From: Bacteroidales bacterium
Lineage (GTDB): Bacteria > Bacteroidota > Bacteroidia > Bacteroidales > F082
NCBI GenBank assembly: GCA_016282015.1
Contig: JAEEJS010000007.1
Coordinates: 19,348 to 83,347 of the forward strand
Direction: 5' to 3'
Length of the DNA stretch: 64,000 nt
Part shown: positions 50,385-60,883 of the stretch, piece by piece
How positions within the stretch are numbered: position 1 is the stretch's first letter
Layout: every line of letters begins with the position of its first letter
Made by a program: the position numbers and the translations under genes
Notes under the pieces: generated by a model
What the model was told of the DNA's origin: nothing
Database searches by the model: none
Seen by the model: the letters and a program-made list of their open reading frames with translations, nothing else

Positions 50385-51458
50385 ATGAAAAAGTTAGTTC
50401 TGATTTTCTGCGTATTGTTTTCATTAAATCTTGATGCACAATATGTTACATCATTAGCAAAGAATGCCGCCACACCTCAGGATGGTGGAGTTACTTATTT
50501 TCTGCCAAGAAATGTCGTTGAGGTTGAGGTGACAATTGAGGAGACCTGTTACTACATGGGACCATATTCGGAATATGCCTCAAGTTTGCTTGGCCTTACC
50601 AATTACATACGCGAAAACAAAACCGAACTGAATATAGTTGGAGTTAACGTAGATACTGGCGTTGAGGCCGACCCGAATGCTGTGTATTTCATAGCTCAGG
50701 ACGAGAAGAGCAAAGACCCGGTGCCCAATATCATAATGAATGAAAACGGCATAATCATAGCTTTAGGCTTTGATAATATGGCATACAAAGATCTGACCAA
50801 GCCTTGCAGACTGTATGCCAATGATATGATGGCTGCCTATGAGGAGGAAGTGAGTTTTATAGATGTGGTGGAAATGCCTGATAATGGTGAAGATGATGAA
50901 GAGGGTAGTGCCAACAAGAAAAGAATTACCAAGGACGACCGTGCCAACCTGGCTGCAGAGCAGATTCGCAAGTTCCGCAATGCCAAATATGAGATTGCAT
51001 CCGGATTTCAGGAGGTTGCCTATGGCGATGCCACCAGGGTTATGCTGGAGAGACTGGACAATATGGAATATGAATATCTATGCCTGTTCAAAGGTAAAAC
51101 AGTAAAGCGTACATATAATAAGGTATTCCGTATTACACCCGAAAGCAATCAGTCCAATGCAACTGTAACACTTGGTAAACTTGCAGGAGGTGAAACAATA
51201 AAGATTCAGTTTGACAGCAAGAATACCACACCTAACGTATTCCCATTGGGCGATGACATCAAGAAATCAGCTCAAGCCAACAAGATATTCTACCGTGTGC
51301 CGGCGTCAACAAATGTCAAAGTTAGTTGCGACAATAAAATATTGGCTGACAAACAGTTGATTATCAGCCAATTTGGTGAGATTCAGTTAGTTACTATAAA
51401 AGGTAACAAAGCTTTGTTCAACCCGAATACAGGTGAGCTTATTTCATTAGAACGGTAA
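50385..51458 (+). CDS. DUF4831 family exported protein
   Basis: A 357-aa exported protein with a signal peptide (MKKLVLIFCVLFSLNLDAQ). The mature part has the DUF4831 features GVTYFLPRNVVEVEVTIEE near 36, YSEYASSLLG near 65, and ADPNAVYFIAQD near 100, and a long beta-rich C-terminal half. There is a short acidic linker near 165-178 (DNGEDDEEGS). Function unknown; typical of Bacteroidales. It ends in a 12-bp convergent overlap with the DUF3127 gene. Confidence 0.8.
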   Translation: MKKLVLIFCVLFSLNLDAQYVTSLAKNAATPQDGGVTYFLPRNVVEVEVTIEETCYYMGPYSEYASSLLGLTNYIRENKTELNIVGVNVDTGVEADPNAVYFIAQDEKSKDPVPNIIMNENGIIIALGFDNMAYKDLTKPCRLYANDMMAAYEEEVSFIDVVEMPDNGEDDEEGSANKKRITKDDRANLAAEQIRKFRNAKYEIASGFQEVAYGDATRVMLERLDNMEYEYLCLFKGKTVKRTYNKVFRITPESNQSNATVTLGKLAGGETIKIQFDSKNTTPNVFPLGDDIKKSAQANKIFYRVPASTNVKVSCDNKILADKQLIISQFGEIQLVTIKGNKALFNPNTGELISLER

Positions 51459-51827
51459 GTCGTCGCCGTTATCCGATTCAAAATATTCTTCATTGATTGG
51501 AGGTAGCGGCTGCTGTGGAGCCGTAGCGTTTGCAGACGGATGCACAGCTTGTTCGCCAGGCTGGTCGACGTCTATGCGAAAAGCCGTGACGTCAGTGTAC
51601 CATTTGCCATTGAACTCACGCGACTCAATGCGAATCTGCGCTTTGATATTCTGTCCGACAAACAGACTGTTGGCATCATTGACACGCTCATTCCAACACA
51701 TCAGACAAACTTTCTTCGGATATTGTTCATTTGTTTCAATAATCAATTCCTGCTTTTTCCAAGGGCCACGTCCAGAATTTCCCTCAATCAAAGTACCCAA
51801 TTGTACAACTTTACCAGTGATTTCCAT
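51447..51827 (-). CDS. DUF3127 OB-fold-like protein with SSB-type C-terminal tip
   Basis: A 126-aa protein of the DUF3127 family. ATG 51827 (MEITGKVVQLG) is chosen over an upstream in-frame start. The body (about 1-90) is beta-rich, like an OB fold: EITGKVVQLGTLIEG, KKQELIIETNEQYPKKVCLM, and NIKAQIRIESREFNGKWY. A flexible Pro/Ala/Gln linker leads to the C-terminal tip DNGDDLPF, almost identical to the conserved DDDIPF tip of single-stranded DNA-binding proteins that recruits repair enzymes. A role in DNA or RNA binding is therefore likely but not shown. Confidence 0.85.
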   Translation of the reverse strand: MEITGKVVQLGTLIEGNSGRGPWKKQELIIETNEQYPKKVCLMCWNERVNDANSLFVGQNIKAQIRIESREFNGKWYTDVTAFRIDVDQPGEQAVHPSANATAPQQPLPPINEEYFESDNGDDLPF

Positions 51828-51854
51828 ATATGATTTGAATTTATTTTCCTGATG

Positions 51855-51862
51855 CAAAGATA
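51855..51862 (-). promoter_or_regulatory. Bacteroidota -7 promoter element for the DUF3127 gene
   Basis: TATCTTTG followed by C on the minus strand, 28 bases before the ATG. Confidence 0.55.
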
Positions 51863-51895
51863 AGATATATTTAAAAAATTTTGAACGAATAATTA

Positions 51896-51940
51896 TAAAA
51901 TTTTTGACACTCTTTCCAAAATAATATACATTATGTTAAA
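51896..51940 (-). repeat. Degenerate trace of the hairpin repeat family
   Basis: AATTTTTGACACTCTTTCC and the following bases resemble the outer flank of the repeat at 47470-47515 (AATTTTTGACACTCCTTTCG), but the hairpin core is eroded. Likely a decayed copy. Confidence 0.5.
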
Positions 51941-51950
51941 TAGCATATGG

Positions 51951-51976
51951 AAAAAAGATGGAGACTCTCGCCTCCA
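51951..51976 (-). terminator. Intrinsic terminator of the gyrA-TPR operon
   Basis: On the minus strand TGGAG pairs with CTCCA (51976 to 51959, loop GCGAGAGT) and is followed by a T-run (A-run at 51951-51956 on the plus strand). Confidence 0.72.
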
Positions 51977-51998
51977 CCTTATTTAGATTTAATCCGAT

Positions 51999-53237
51999 TT
52001 ATTCCAAAGCTGCTGCTTTGTCATTCATGTTCAAACGAACATAGATACCTTTCAACACCTGGATAACAGCTGGCTCATGAGGCATGAGTTCATTTGTGCG
52101 CTCAATGTATGGCAATGCTCTTGCATCATACTTCTGTGCTTCTGCTTTGATATCGTCAGATGCTTTAAAGTAAGCGTCCATATTTTTGTAGCTTGATGGA
52201 TCCAAGCTTTCTGATTCAAAATACATCTCCTGTGCCTTGTCGATCAAAACGTTACCGGCGTTGATGTATGCATTCACATAATCCGGATCAACCTGGATGG
52301 CTTTGTCGTAATATCCCAAAGCTGTGTCCATATTGTAAAGCTTTGATTCCTTATTGCCGTAGATTGTACCGAGGATGAAATAATACACAGGTTTGTCTGT
52401 GTTCTTTTCAGCCATCTCAAGAATCTGGTCGATAATCTCATCTTCTCTGTGAACTGTGAGGTATGAATTGATCATCTCATTCATGATGTTCTCGTCATCC
52501 GGGAACTTCTCTCTTGCAACCATGATGATCTCAATCATCTTGTCGTTGTCACCGGCTCCGCGGTATGAAATAGCCAAGTTCTGGTAAACGGATGGTTCCT
52601 CAACGCCATTTGCAAGCATCTGCTGAAGCATTTCGATACTCTCGTTGTATCTTTCAATCTTCATTGCGCTGATGGCTGCATTGAGCAATGCGCTGTTGTC
52701 CTTGCCACCAACTGTTGCTGCTGCGTCGTAAGCCTTCTTGAAGTTGATGTAAGCATCTTCGAAGTCTGACTCGTTGTAGCTGTTGGCACCCAGGTCATAG
52801 TAACGTGCACCGATGTTGCCTGCGTATGTCTGGAACTCTCTGTTATTTCTCTTGTAATACTCTTCGTCAATGCTCTTAATCTTTCCGAATGCTAACAGAG
52901 ATTTCTCGAATGCGTCGTGGTCGAGGTCGGCGAACTCAGGATATGCACCGATTTTGTAGTAAATAACTGCATAATAGTGCCATGTCTTGGCCTGATTCAT
53001 TGTCTGGTCGTTGGTAGAAGCCTTGTCAATTGAAGTCTTAGCCTTGCCCAACTGCATCTTGGCGTCAGCCATTCTCTTGGCGGCTTTTTCAGGCTTGTTG
53101 ACTTTCAGTCCGTCAGCTTCGTCAATGAGCTGCTGGGCTGATTTTTGATAGTTAAATGCATTCTGTACCTCAATGTTTTGAGCGATAGCAAACTGTCCTA
53201 AAACTGCTAAAGCCAAAGTTAACAATACTTTCTTCAT
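51999..53237 (-). CDS. Exported TPR-repeat protein downstream of gyrA
   Basis: A 412-aa exported protein with a signal peptide (MKKVLLTLALAVLGQFAIAQ). It has helical TPR-like repeats: LLNAAISAMKIERYNESIEM near 190, VYQNLAISYRGAGDNDKM near 215, and ALGYYDKAIQVDPDYVNAYI near 305. It should act as a periplasmic or outer-membrane scaffold; partners are unknown. It follows gyrA by 18 bp and shares its transcript; I recall a TPR gene after gyrA in other Bacteroidales, so the linkage may be conserved. Confidence 0.82.
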   Translation of the reverse strand: MKKVLLTLALAVLGQFAIAQNIEVQNAFNYQKSAQQLIDEADGLKVNKPEKAAKRMADAKMQLGKAKTSIDKASTNDQTMNQAKTWHYYAVIYYKIGAYPEFADLDHDAFEKSLLAFGKIKSIDEEYYKRNNREFQTYAGNIGARYYDLGANSYNESDFEDAYINFKKAYDAAATVGGKDNSALLNAAISAMKIERYNESIEMLQQMLANGVEEPSVYQNLAISYRGAGDNDKMIEIIMVAREKFPDDENIMNEMINSYLTVHREDEIIDQILEMAEKNTDKPVYYFILGTIYGNKESKLYNMDTALGYYDKAIQVDPDYVNAYINAGNVLIDKAQEMYFESESLDPSSYKNMDAYFKASDDIKAEAQKYDARALPYIERTNELMPHEPAVIQVLKGIYVRLNMNDKAAALE

Positions 53238-53255
53238 TTTATTATAATTTAAAAG

Positions 53256-55784
53256 TTAAACTTCAGGTTGATTTTCTGTATTAACGCTCTCAGCGCCTTC
53301 ATTATTGTCGAATTCTTCCTCTTCCTCCTCCTCTATGTCTTCAGCTTTGACTTTTGTCACAGCTGCGATTTCGTCGTTGTCGCGGAGGTTAATCAGACGG
53401 ACGCCCTGTGTGGCGCGGCCCATAACTCTCAGAGTGTCAACGGCTATTCGGATGAGTATGCCTGACTTGTTGATGATCATGAGGTCGTCGCCGTCCACCA
53501 CATCCTTGATAGCGACCAGCTTGCCGGTCTTATCGGTGATGTTCATGGTCTTGACGCCCTTACCGCCACGGTTGGTGATACGGTATTCCTCAAGGTCGGA
53601 ACGTTTTCCGTAACCCTTTTCAGAAACCACCAGCACGTTGGTTTGAGGATCATCTATGCAAATCATGCCGACCACTTCGTCGTCTTCGCTGTCAATGGTT
53701 ATGGCGCGCACTCCAGAGGCTGTTCTGCCCATAGGACGCACCGTCGACTCGTTGAATCTGATGGCCCTACCCGACTTCAAGGCAATCAAAATCTCGCTGT
53801 TGCCGCTAGTCATCTTGGCTTCAAGGAGTTCGTCGCCTTCGCGTATGCCAAGGGCTATGATACCTGTGGCGCGTGGACGTGAGTAAGCCTCCATGGTGGT
53901 CTTCTTGATGATACCTTTCTTTGTGATAAGCGTGAGGTAATGATTCTCGCAGAATTCCGGACTCATGTCTGTCAGGTTGATGTATGCCTTGACATTGTCG
54001 TCCGGTTCCAGATGGATGAGATTCTGGATAGCGCGACCCTTGCTGGCCTTGGTTCCCTCTGGAATTTCGTACACACGCAGCCAGTAACATCTGCCTTTCT
54101 CGGTAAAGAACAGCATGTAGTTATGGTTGGTAGCCACGAAAATCTGTTCGATGAAGTCCTCATCGCGGGCGTCCGAGCCTTTAGAGCCCTTGCCTCCCCT
54201 ACTCTGTCGGCGGTATTCCGTCAGGTTGGTACGCTTGATATAGTTAAGGTGTGAAATTGTGACAACCACAGCGTCGTCGGCAATGATGTCTTCCATCTTG
54301 AAGTCTTCGGCTGTGCGCTCGATAGCGGTCTTACGCTCGTCACCGTATTTCTCCTTAATATAAAGCAGTTCTTTCTTGATGATGTCGTACTGCATGGCTG
54401 GACTTGCAAGCACCTCCTTCAAATGAGCTATGAGCTTGTGGAGTTCCTCGAGTTCATCCATAATCTTCTTGATCTCAAGACCGGCCAACTGACCTAAACG
54501 GTAGGCCACGATTGCCGATGCCTGAGGATCGTCGAATCCGTACTGGTCCATCAAAGCCTGCTTGGCTTCCTGTGAACCGCCCTTACAAGCTCTGATTGTA
54601 GCGATAATCTCGTCCACTATATCGATGGCGCGTGCCAGACCTTCCAGGATGTGGGCGCGTTTCTCGGCCTCGCGCAGGTCGTGCTGCGTGCGGCGCACCA
54701 CGCACTGGTGACGGTGCTCAACATAGTACTGAATCAGCTGCTTGAGGTTAAGAGTGTAAGGACGACCGTTTACCAGACACACGTTGTTTACGCTGAATGA
54801 GCTCTGCAAGCCTGTCATCTGGAACAACTTGTTCAGGACCACGCTTGACACAGCGTCGCGCTTCAGGTCGTAAACTATGCGCAGACCGTTACGGTCGGAT
54901 TCATCACGTATGTCAGCTATGCCGTCAAGCTTCTTCTCTCCGATGAGGTCGGCGGTGCGTTTGATCATATCTGCCTTGTTGGTGAGATAAGGCACCGAAG
55001 TGGCAATGATACGCTCGTGACCGTTGTGTTCCTCTATGGTTGTGTTGGCGCGCAACACTATGCGTCCACGGCCAGTCTCGAAGGCGTCTTTCACACCCTC
55101 ATAGCCATAGATGATACCTCCTGTCGGGAAATCTGGGGCTTTGATGTATTCCATCAGTTCGCTGATGGTTATGTCGTTGTTGTCGATATAGGCTATGATT
55201 CCGTCGACCACCTCGCTGAGGTTGTGAGGCGGCATGTTGGTTGCCATACCCACGGCTATACCGCTTGCTCCGTTGACCAGGAGGTTTGGTATGAGAGCCG
55301 GAAGCACTGTAGGCTCCTGCTCGGAATCATCGTAGTTGTTCATAAAATCGACAGTATCCTTGTCGAGGTCGCCAAGCATTTCCTCGGCTATCTTTCTCAA
55401 ACGGGCCTCTGTGTAACGCATGGCCGCCGGAGGGTCGGCATCCATAGAGCCGAAGTTACCCTGACCGTCAATGAGAGGATAGCGCATGCTCCAATCCTGG
55501 GCCAGACGCACCATAGCGTCATAAACTGAGGAGTCGCCGTGTGGGTGGTACTTACCTAACACCTCACCTACCACCTTTGCCGACTTTTTGTACGGGCGGT
55601 TTGCGAACAAACCCATGTCCATCATACCGTAAAGAATACGGCGGTGTACAGGTTTCAAGCCGTCGCGCACATCGGGCAAGGCACGTGCCACAATAACAGA
55701 CATCGAGTAGTCGATGTAGCTGGTTTTCATGTGGTCCTCAATGCCTACAGGGACGATTCTTTCACCTTCAAATTGTTCTTCCAT
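53256..55784 (-). CDS. gyrA: DNA gyrase subunit A
   Basis: An 842-aa type II topoisomerase subunit. The N-terminal breakage-reunion domain starts [20 protein letters not shown] near 17. The catalytic Tyr lies in [10 protein letters not shown] near 123. The quinolone-resistance region reads [17 protein letters not shown], with Ser and Asp at the positions of Escherichia coli Ser83 and Asp87, the susceptible residues. The C-terminal beta-pinwheel carries the GyrA-box SRGGKGSKG near 540, which favours GyrA over ParC. The tail is acidic ([16 protein letters not shown]). Two promoter elements lie upstream. Confidence 0.96.
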   Translation of the reverse strand: MEEQFEGERIVPVGIEDHMKTSYIDYSMSVIVARALPDVRDGLKPVHRRILYGMMDMGLFANRPYKKSAKVVGEVLGKYHPHGDSSVYDAMVRLAQDWSMRYPLIDGQGNFGSMDADPPAAMRYTEARLRKIAEEMLGDLDKDTVDFMNNYDDSEQEPTVLPALIPNLLVNGASGIAVGMATNMPPHNLSEVVDGIIAYIDNNDITISELMEYIKAPDFPTGGIIYGYEGVKDAFETGRGRIVLRANTTIEEHNGHERIIATSVPYLTNKADMIKRTADLIGEKKLDGIADIRDESDRNGLRIVYDLKRDAVSSVVLNKLFQMTGLQSSFSVNNVCLVNGRPYTLNLKQLIQYYVEHRHQCVVRRTQHDLREAEKRAHILEGLARAIDIVDEIIATIRACKGGSQEAKQALMDQYGFDDPQASAIVAYRLGQLAGLEIKKIMDELEELHKLIAHLKEVLASPAMQYDIIKKELLYIKEKYGDERKTAIERTAEDFKMEDIIADDAVVVTISHLNYIKRTNLTEYRRQSRGGKGSKGSDARDEDFIEQIFVATNHNYMLFFTEKGRCYWLRVYEIPEGTKASKGRAIQNLIHLEPDDNVKAYINLTDMSPEFCENHYLTLITKKGIIKKTTMEAYSRPRATGIIALGIREGDELLEAKMTSGNSEILIALKSGRAIRFNESTVRPMGRTASGVRAITIDSEDDEVVGMICIDDPQTNVLVVSEKGYGKRSDLEEYRITNRGGKGVKTMNITDKTGKLVAIKDVVDGDDLMIINKSGILIRIAVDTLRVMGRATQGVRLINLRDNDEIAAVTKVKAEDIEEEEEEEFDNNEGAESVNTENQPEV

Positions 55785-55811
55785 TTATCTTTCCTTTAAT
55801 TTTAAAAAATC

Positions 55812-55832
55812 CAAAAATAGTTTACAAAAATA
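55812..55832 (-). promoter_or_regulatory. Two tandem -7 promoter elements for gyrA
   Basis: TATTTTTG occurs twice on the minus strand, at 55812-55819 and 55825-55832, 28 and 41 bases before the gyrA ATG. Either could be used. Confidence 0.5.
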
Positions 55833-55935
55833 CGGAAAATTTTCCAATTCAAAACAAAAAAAACTTCATATTTTTAATAAATTTTTACGGCCGCAAAAAT
55901 CGTTCCGGAATGGCTGCATATACCAAATAATTTTG

Positions 55936-55943
55936 TATTTTTG
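55936..55943 (+). promoter_or_regulatory. Bacteroidota -7 promoter element for clpC
   Basis: TATTTTTG followed by C, 22 bases before the clpC ATG. It is divergent from the gyrA promoters. Confidence 0.55.
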
Positions 55944-55965
55944 CAATTTGAAAAATTGTATTTAT

Positions 55966-58488
55966 ATGGATCAGAAATTTTCACCAAGAGTGAAGGAAAT
56001 TATGTTCAACAGCCACGAAGAGGCCGTGAAGATGGGCAACCCATACATCGGCCTTGAGCATATATTCCTTGGCTTGATTGATGATAAGGACAGCAACGCG
56101 GTACAGATCCTACGTAATCTGGATTTGGACATTGATATGTTCAGACAGAAACTCGAGGCTTCTATTAAGACCAACAACGTTTTGAGCGGCAACACCGACA
56201 ACCTGCCTTTGACTAAGCAGGCCGAGCGCGCCTTAAAATTCACATATATTGTGGCAAAAGACTTTCATAGCGAACAGGTGGCATCCGAGCATCTGATGCT
56301 TGCCATTCTGCACGATGACAACAATATTATTTCTCAACGTCTTGAGTATGAAGGAATAACATTCAACAGATACAAGCAGGAAGTTGAGAAACTGACGCCT
56401 AACTACCCTGCCAAAAGCAAAAATGAGGTGGTGGAACAGCCCATGGATGTGTTTCAGGATGAGGATGAAGAGGATGAAACTCCGGCAAAAGCCACCGAGA
56501 CACCTCAAAAACAAGGCAAATCCAAATCAAACACCCCGGTTTTGGACAGCTTTGGACGCGACCTGACCAAGGCAGCCGAAGAAGGCCGTCTCGACCCTAT
56601 AGTCGGCCGTGAGACAGAGATGGAGCGCATATCTCAAATCCTCAGCCGTCGTAAAAAGAACAATCCTATTCTGATTGGCGATCCGGGAGTCGGCAAAACA
56701 GCTATTGTTGAAGGTTTGGCACAGCGTATAGTTCAACACAAGGTGTCGAGAAACCTGTTCAATAAACGAATAGTGATGCTCGACATGGGTGCTGTGGTTG
56801 CCGGAACAAAATACAGAGGACAGTTTGAGGAACGCATGAAAAGCATGCTGTCTGAGTTGGAAAAGAACCCGGATATCATTATCTTCATAGATGAGATTCA
56901 TACAATTGTGGGTGCCGGTAACGCCAACGGCTCATTGGACGCCTCCAATATGTTCAAGCCGGCTTTGGCAAGAGGCGAACTGCAGTGCATAGGCTCGACC
57001 ACTTTGGACGAATACCGTCAGTATATCGAAAAAGACGGAGCTTTGGAGCGCCGTTTTCAGAAGATTCTGGTAGAGCCGACATCGCCAGAGGAGACAGTTC
57101 AGATTCTGAACAACATAAAAGTCCGTTACGAAGACCATCACATGGTGAAGTACGCGCCTGAAGCTATTGAGGCTTGCGTTAAGCTCACCAACCGCTATAT
57201 CTCAGACCGTCACCTCCCCGACAAGGCTATAGACGCCATGGACGAGGCCGGCGCAAGAGTGCATATCAGCAACATTCATGTGCCTGAAGAGATTATCGAA
57301 CTTGAGAAAACCATAGAGGAAATCAAGGATTTGAAGAAACAGGCCATTAAGGAACAGCGTTTTGAGGATGCCGGACGTTATCGTGATGAGGAAAAACATC
57401 AAGCCGACAAACTCGAACTGGCCAAGAAAGCCTGGGACGAGGAGACCAACCATAACCGCGAGACTGTGACAGAGCAGAATGTGGCAGAGGTCGTGGCCAT
57501 GATGACAGGAGTGCCGGTGCAGCGCATAGCCCAAAACGAGGGCGACCGCCTGATGAACATGGAGAAAGAGCTCGAAGGCACTGTGATTGGACAGGATGAG
57601 GCAATTAAAGACGTGGTCAAGGCTATCCGCCGCAACCGTGCGGGTCTGAAAGACCCTAACCGACCGATTGGAAGCTTCATTTTCTTAGGACCTACCGGCG
57701 TCGGAAAAACATATCTCGCAAAGGTATTGGCCAAGTATCTGTTTGATTCGGAAGATGCTTTGATAAGAATCGACATGAGCGAATATATGGAGAAGTTTGC
57801 AGTGTCGCGTCTGGTAGGAGCGCCTCCAGGATATGTGGGTTATGAAGAAGGCGGTCAGCTAACCGAGAAAGTGCGCCGTAAGCCCTACTCTATCGTGCTT
57901 TTAGACGAAATAGAGAAGGCCCACCCGGATGTGTTCCATCTGCTGCTGCAGGTGCTGGACGACGGTCAGCTTACCGATTCATTAGGTCGTAAGGTTGACT
58001 TCAAGAATACCATAGTCATTATGACTTCAAACATAGGATCCCGTCAGCTGAAAGACTTCGGACAAGGCGTCGGATTCGGCACACAGGCAAGGAAAGACTC
58101 AAAGGATACATACAGCCGCGGAGTCATAGAAAATGCCTTAAAACGTCAGTTTGCCCCGGAATTCCTCAACAGAATTGACGAGGTGGTGATATTCGACTCG
58201 CTGAACAAGGAGAGCATCAGCAAAATCATCGACATCGAGCTTAAGAAGGTGTACGAGATGACTGGAGAGATGGGCTTGACCCTCGAGCTGACCGACAAAG
58301 CGCGTGAGTTTATCATCGGTAAGGGTTATGACGAGCAATATGGTGCACGTCCGCTGAAACGTGCCATACAGAAATATGTGGAAGACGTTCTGGCTGAGGA
58401 GATTATCAAGGCCAATCCGGAAAAAGGCGCTAAGTTAGTGATAGACTACGATGCCGAAAAGGATGATATGACTGTAGAACAGAAATAA
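55966..58488 (+). CDS. clpC: ATP-dependent Clp protease ATP-binding subunit ClpC
   Basis: An 840-aa AAA+ unfoldase with two ATPase modules. The N-domain (about 1-145) has two Clp repeats ([20 protein letters not shown]). A charged linker with [12 protein letters not shown] follows. Walker A1 is [14 protein letters not shown] near 240 and Walker A2 [14 protein letters not shown] near 575; Walker B motifs are IIFIDEIHT and [13 protein letters not shown]-like coil ([16 protein letters not shown]) lies between the modules, marking ClpC rather than ClpB. ATG 55966 is chosen; the longer frame would run through the promoter and gyrA. Its stop overlaps the cca ATG by one base. Confidence 0.93.
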   Translation: MDQKFSPRVKEIMFNSHEEAVKMGNPYIGLEHIFLGLIDDKDSNAVQILRNLDLDIDMFRQKLEASIKTNNVLSGNTDNLPLTKQAERALKFTYIVAKDFHSEQVASEHLMLAILHDDNNIISQRLEYEGITFNRYKQEVEKLTPNYPAKSKNEVVEQPMDVFQDEDEEDETPAKATETPQKQGKSKSNTPVLDSFGRDLTKAAEEGRLDPIVGRETEMERISQILSRRKKNNPILIGDPGVGKTAIVEGLAQRIVQHKVSRNLFNKRIVMLDMGAVVAGTKYRGQFEERMKSMLSELEKNPDIIIFIDEIHTIVGAGNANGSLDASNMFKPALARGELQCIGSTTLDEYRQYIEKDGALERRFQKILVEPTSPEETVQILNNIKVRYEDHHMVKYAPEAIEACVKLTNRYISDRHLPDKAIDAMDEAGARVHISNIHVPEEIIELEKTIEEIKDLKKQAIKEQRFEDAGRYRDEEKHQADKLELAKKAWDEETNHNRETVTEQNVAEVVAMMTGVPVQRIAQNEGDRLMNMEKELEGTVIGQDEAIKDVVKAIRRNRAGLKDPNRPIGSFIFLGPTGVGKTYLAKVLAKYLFDSEDALIRIDMSEYMEKFAVSRLVGAPPGYVGYEEGGQLTEKVRRKPYSIVLLDEIEKAHPDVFHLLLQVLDDGQLTDSLGRKVDFKNTIVIMTSNIGSRQLKDFGQGVGFGTQARKDSKDTYSRGVIENALKRQFAPEFLNRIDEVVIFDSLNKESISKIIDIELKKVYEMTGEMGLTLELTDKAREFIIGKGYDEQYGARPLKRAIQKYVEDVLAEEIIKANPEKGAKLVIDYDAEKDDMTVEQK

Positions 58489-59954
58489 TGAATCTAAAGA
58501 ATCATATCAATCATAGGTTTTTCAAGATGATTACCGACGCCAGCCGCGAGTTGGGTTACGATTCGTATGTGGTTGGCGGCTATGTCCGTGACATCCTTTT
58601 AGACCGCAAATCCAATGATATTGATGTGGTTACAGTCGGCAGCGGCATAGAGTTGGCCAAGAAGGTGGCTGCCATGCTTCCCGGCAAGAAACATGTGAAA
58701 TACTACGGACGTTTCGGCACAGCCATGATAAATGTGGATGGTCATGAGATAGAGTTCGTGGGGGCCAGAAAAGAGTCGTACACAGCCGACAGCCGTAAAC
58801 CCACCTGTGAGAACGGTACTTTAGAAGATGACCAGAACCGCCGCGATTTCACCATCAACGCCATGGCTATCTCGTTGAACGCTGACAGCTTCGGCGAACT
58901 GGTTGACCCGTTCAACGGAGTTCAGGACCTGGCCGACAAGATTATCCGCACCCCACTCGACCCCGACATCACCTATTCAGACGACCCTCTGCGCATGATG
59001 AGGGCCATAAGGTTCGCCACACAGCTGCATTTCATGATTGAGGATGAGTCGTTCGAGGCCATACGCCGTAACGCACAGAGAATCAAGATTATCTCCATGG
59101 AACGTGTGACCGAGGAGATGAACAAGATCATAATGTCGACTGTGCCGAGCATAGGATTCAAACTGCTTGACAAATGCGGACTGCTGCCTCTGATTTTTCC
59201 TCAGATGGCAGCTCTGAAAGGCGTTGAGATTCAGGAAGGCAAAGGACATAAAGACAACTTCTATCATACATTGGAAGTGCTTGACAATGTAGCAAATAGC
59301 GGCGGTGACTTGTGGCTTCGCTGGGCAGCCATACTGCACGACATAGCCAAACCTTTGACCAAACGGTTCGAAAAAGAAGCCGGTTGGACCTTCCACGGAC
59401 ATGAGGTGAAAGGCGCCAAGATGGTGCCCAAGATATTCGCCAACTTCAAGCTTCCTCTGAACGAGAAAATGAAGTATGTGGAGAAGTTGGTTTACCTCCA
59501 CCTCCGCCCTATCGTGCTGGCTCAAGACATAGTAACTGATTCAGCAGTAAGGCGTTTGCTGTTCGACGCAGGCGACGATATTGACGATTTGATGACGCTT
59601 TGCGACGCCGACATAACCTCGAAAAATGAGGAGAAAAAGGCCCGTTTTCATAACAATTTCCAGATTGTCAGACAAAAGCTCAAGGAAATTGAGGCAAAAG
59701 ACCACTTGCGCAACTGGCAGCCTCCGGTTGACGGCACGGTTATCATGAAAACCTTTGGAATTCCGGAGTGCCGTGATGTGGGCGTGATTAAAACCGCAAT
59801 TCGCGAAGCCATCTTGGACGGCATCATAGGCAACAACTTTGAGGAAGCCTATCAATTTATGAAGGTTGAGGGCGAAAAACTCGGTTTGAAGGTAGTTTGC
59901 GAGGTTACCGAACCTGTGGAAGTGAAACACAACGGACCGGTTCCGGTAAAATAA
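58488..59954 (+). CDS. CCA tRNA nucleotidyltransferase / poly(A) polymerase family with HD domain
   Basis: A 488-aa class II nucleotidyltransferase. The head motif VVGGYVRDILLDRKSNDIDV near 27-46 has the GG and DxD catalytic residues. RRDFTINAMAI near 118 and PLRMMRAIRFATQL near 166 follow. A C-terminal HD-type phosphohydrolase domain (about 250-380) shows AILHDIAKP near 284 and HGHEVKGAKM near 303. The encoded tRNA lacks CCA, so a CCA-adding enzyme is needed, which supports that role. It lies between clpC and miaA, sharing one base with clpC. Confidence 0.9.
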   Translation: MNLKNHINHRFFKMITDASRELGYDSYVVGGYVRDILLDRKSNDIDVVTVGSGIELAKKVAAMLPGKKHVKYYGRFGTAMINVDGHEIEFVGARKESYTADSRKPTCENGTLEDDQNRRDFTINAMAISLNADSFGELVDPFNGVQDLADKIIRTPLDPDITYSDDPLRMMRAIRFATQLHFMIEDESFEAIRRNAQRIKIISMERVTEEMNKIIMSTVPSIGFKLLDKCGLLPLIFPQMAALKGVEIQEGKGHKDNFYHTLEVLDNVANSGGDLWLRWAAILHDIAKPLTKRFEKEAGWTFHGHEVKGAKMVPKIFANFKLPLNEKMKYVEKLVYLHLRPIVLAQDIVTDSAVRRLLFDAGDDIDDLMTLCDADITSKNEEKKARFHNNFQIVRQKLKEIEAKDHLRNWQPPVDGTVIMKTFGIPECRDVGVIKTAIREAILDGIIGNNFEEAYQFMKVEGEKLGLKVVCEVTEPVEVKHNGPVPVK

Positions 59955-59962
59955 TTCACGTT

Positions 59963-60865
59963 TTGGAAGGCAAGCATCTCATAGTATTGGCGGGGCCCAC
60001 CGCATCGGGAAAAACGGCGACCGCGATAAAGCTCGCGAAGGCTTTTGATGCTGAGATTATATCCGCCGACAGCCGTCAGTTTTACAAAGAACTGTCGATT
60101 GGAACGGCTGCTCCAAGCCCTGAGGAATTGGCTCAGGTCAAGCATCATTTTGTGCATAATTTAAGCATTGAGGACAAATATGATGTTGCTGATTATGAAA
60201 ATGATGTATTATCATTTTTAAAGGAATACTTTAAGACTAAAAATGTAGCGGTAATGACTGGTGGCTCGGGTCTTTTCATAGATGCTGTGTGCAATGGATT
60301 GGACTCGATTCCAGACATTTCGGATGATATTAGAGCTAAGGTTACTCAGATGTATGAAGTGGGCGGTTTGGAGGCTTTACAGAAGGAAGTCGAGAGGGTT
60401 GACAACGACTATTATCAGATTGTCGACAAGCAGAATCCTCGTCGTTTGCAGAGAGCTTTGGAAGTTTATTATCAAACCGGCCAGCCCTACTCCACTTTCC
60501 GTCAGCATCAGCCGGCAAAGCGTGACTTTGAAGTGATTAAGCTTGCAATTCTTTGGGACAGAGACAGACTTATTGAAAGGATTAACCGTCGTGTCGACCT
60601 TATGATGAAACAGGGTTTGCTTGAAGAAGTGAAGTCGGTTTATCCCAAACGCCAGCTAAACTCCTTAAATACAGTCGGTTATAAGGAACTTTTCGATTAT
60701 CTTGACGGGAAATGCACTCTGGAACAAGCTGTGGAGCAGATCAAGATAAACACCCGGCAATATGCCAAGCGGCAGATGACTTGGTTGAGAAAGAATAATG
60801 ACTATCAATGGTTTACGATTACTGAAATTGATAAAATTATAGATACACTTAGGACCTTATTTTAG
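59963..60865 (+). CDS. miaA: tRNA dimethylallyltransferase MiaA, probable TTG start
   Basis: A 300-aa enzyme that prenylates A37 of tRNAs reading UNN codons. The P-loop is AGPTASGKTATAI near residue 10, followed by ISADSRQFYKELSIGTA near 33 and GGSGLFIDAV near 100. The motif NTVGYKELF near 236 and KRQMTWLRKN near 272 are conserved. No ATG lies close enough upstream: TTG at 59963, 8 bp after the cca stop, gives the expected N-terminus, while a longer TTG frame from 59897 lies inside cca. All motifs are intact. Confidence 0.92.
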   Translation: MEGKHLIVLAGPTASGKTATAIKLAKAFDAEIISADSRQFYKELSIGTAAPSPEELAQVKHHFVHNLSIEDKYDVADYENDVLSFLKEYFKTKNVAVMTGGSGLFIDAVCNGLDSIPDISDDIRAKVTQMYEVGGLEALQKEVERVDNDYYQIVDKQNPRRLQRALEVYYQTGQPYSTFRQHQPAKRDFEVIKLAILWDRDRLIERINRRVDLMMKQGLLEEVKSVYPKRQLNSLNTVGYKELFDYLDGKCTLEQAVEQIKINTRQYAKRQMTWLRKNNDYQWFTITEIDKIIDTLRTLF

Positions 60866-60883
60866 GTTGTAATTTCGTTAAAT

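Noticed and set aside
55729..55965. 79-codon extension at the start of clpC
   Set aside because: It overlaps gyrA and the divergent promoters and lacks any Clp similarity; the family N-domain begins at ATG 55966.
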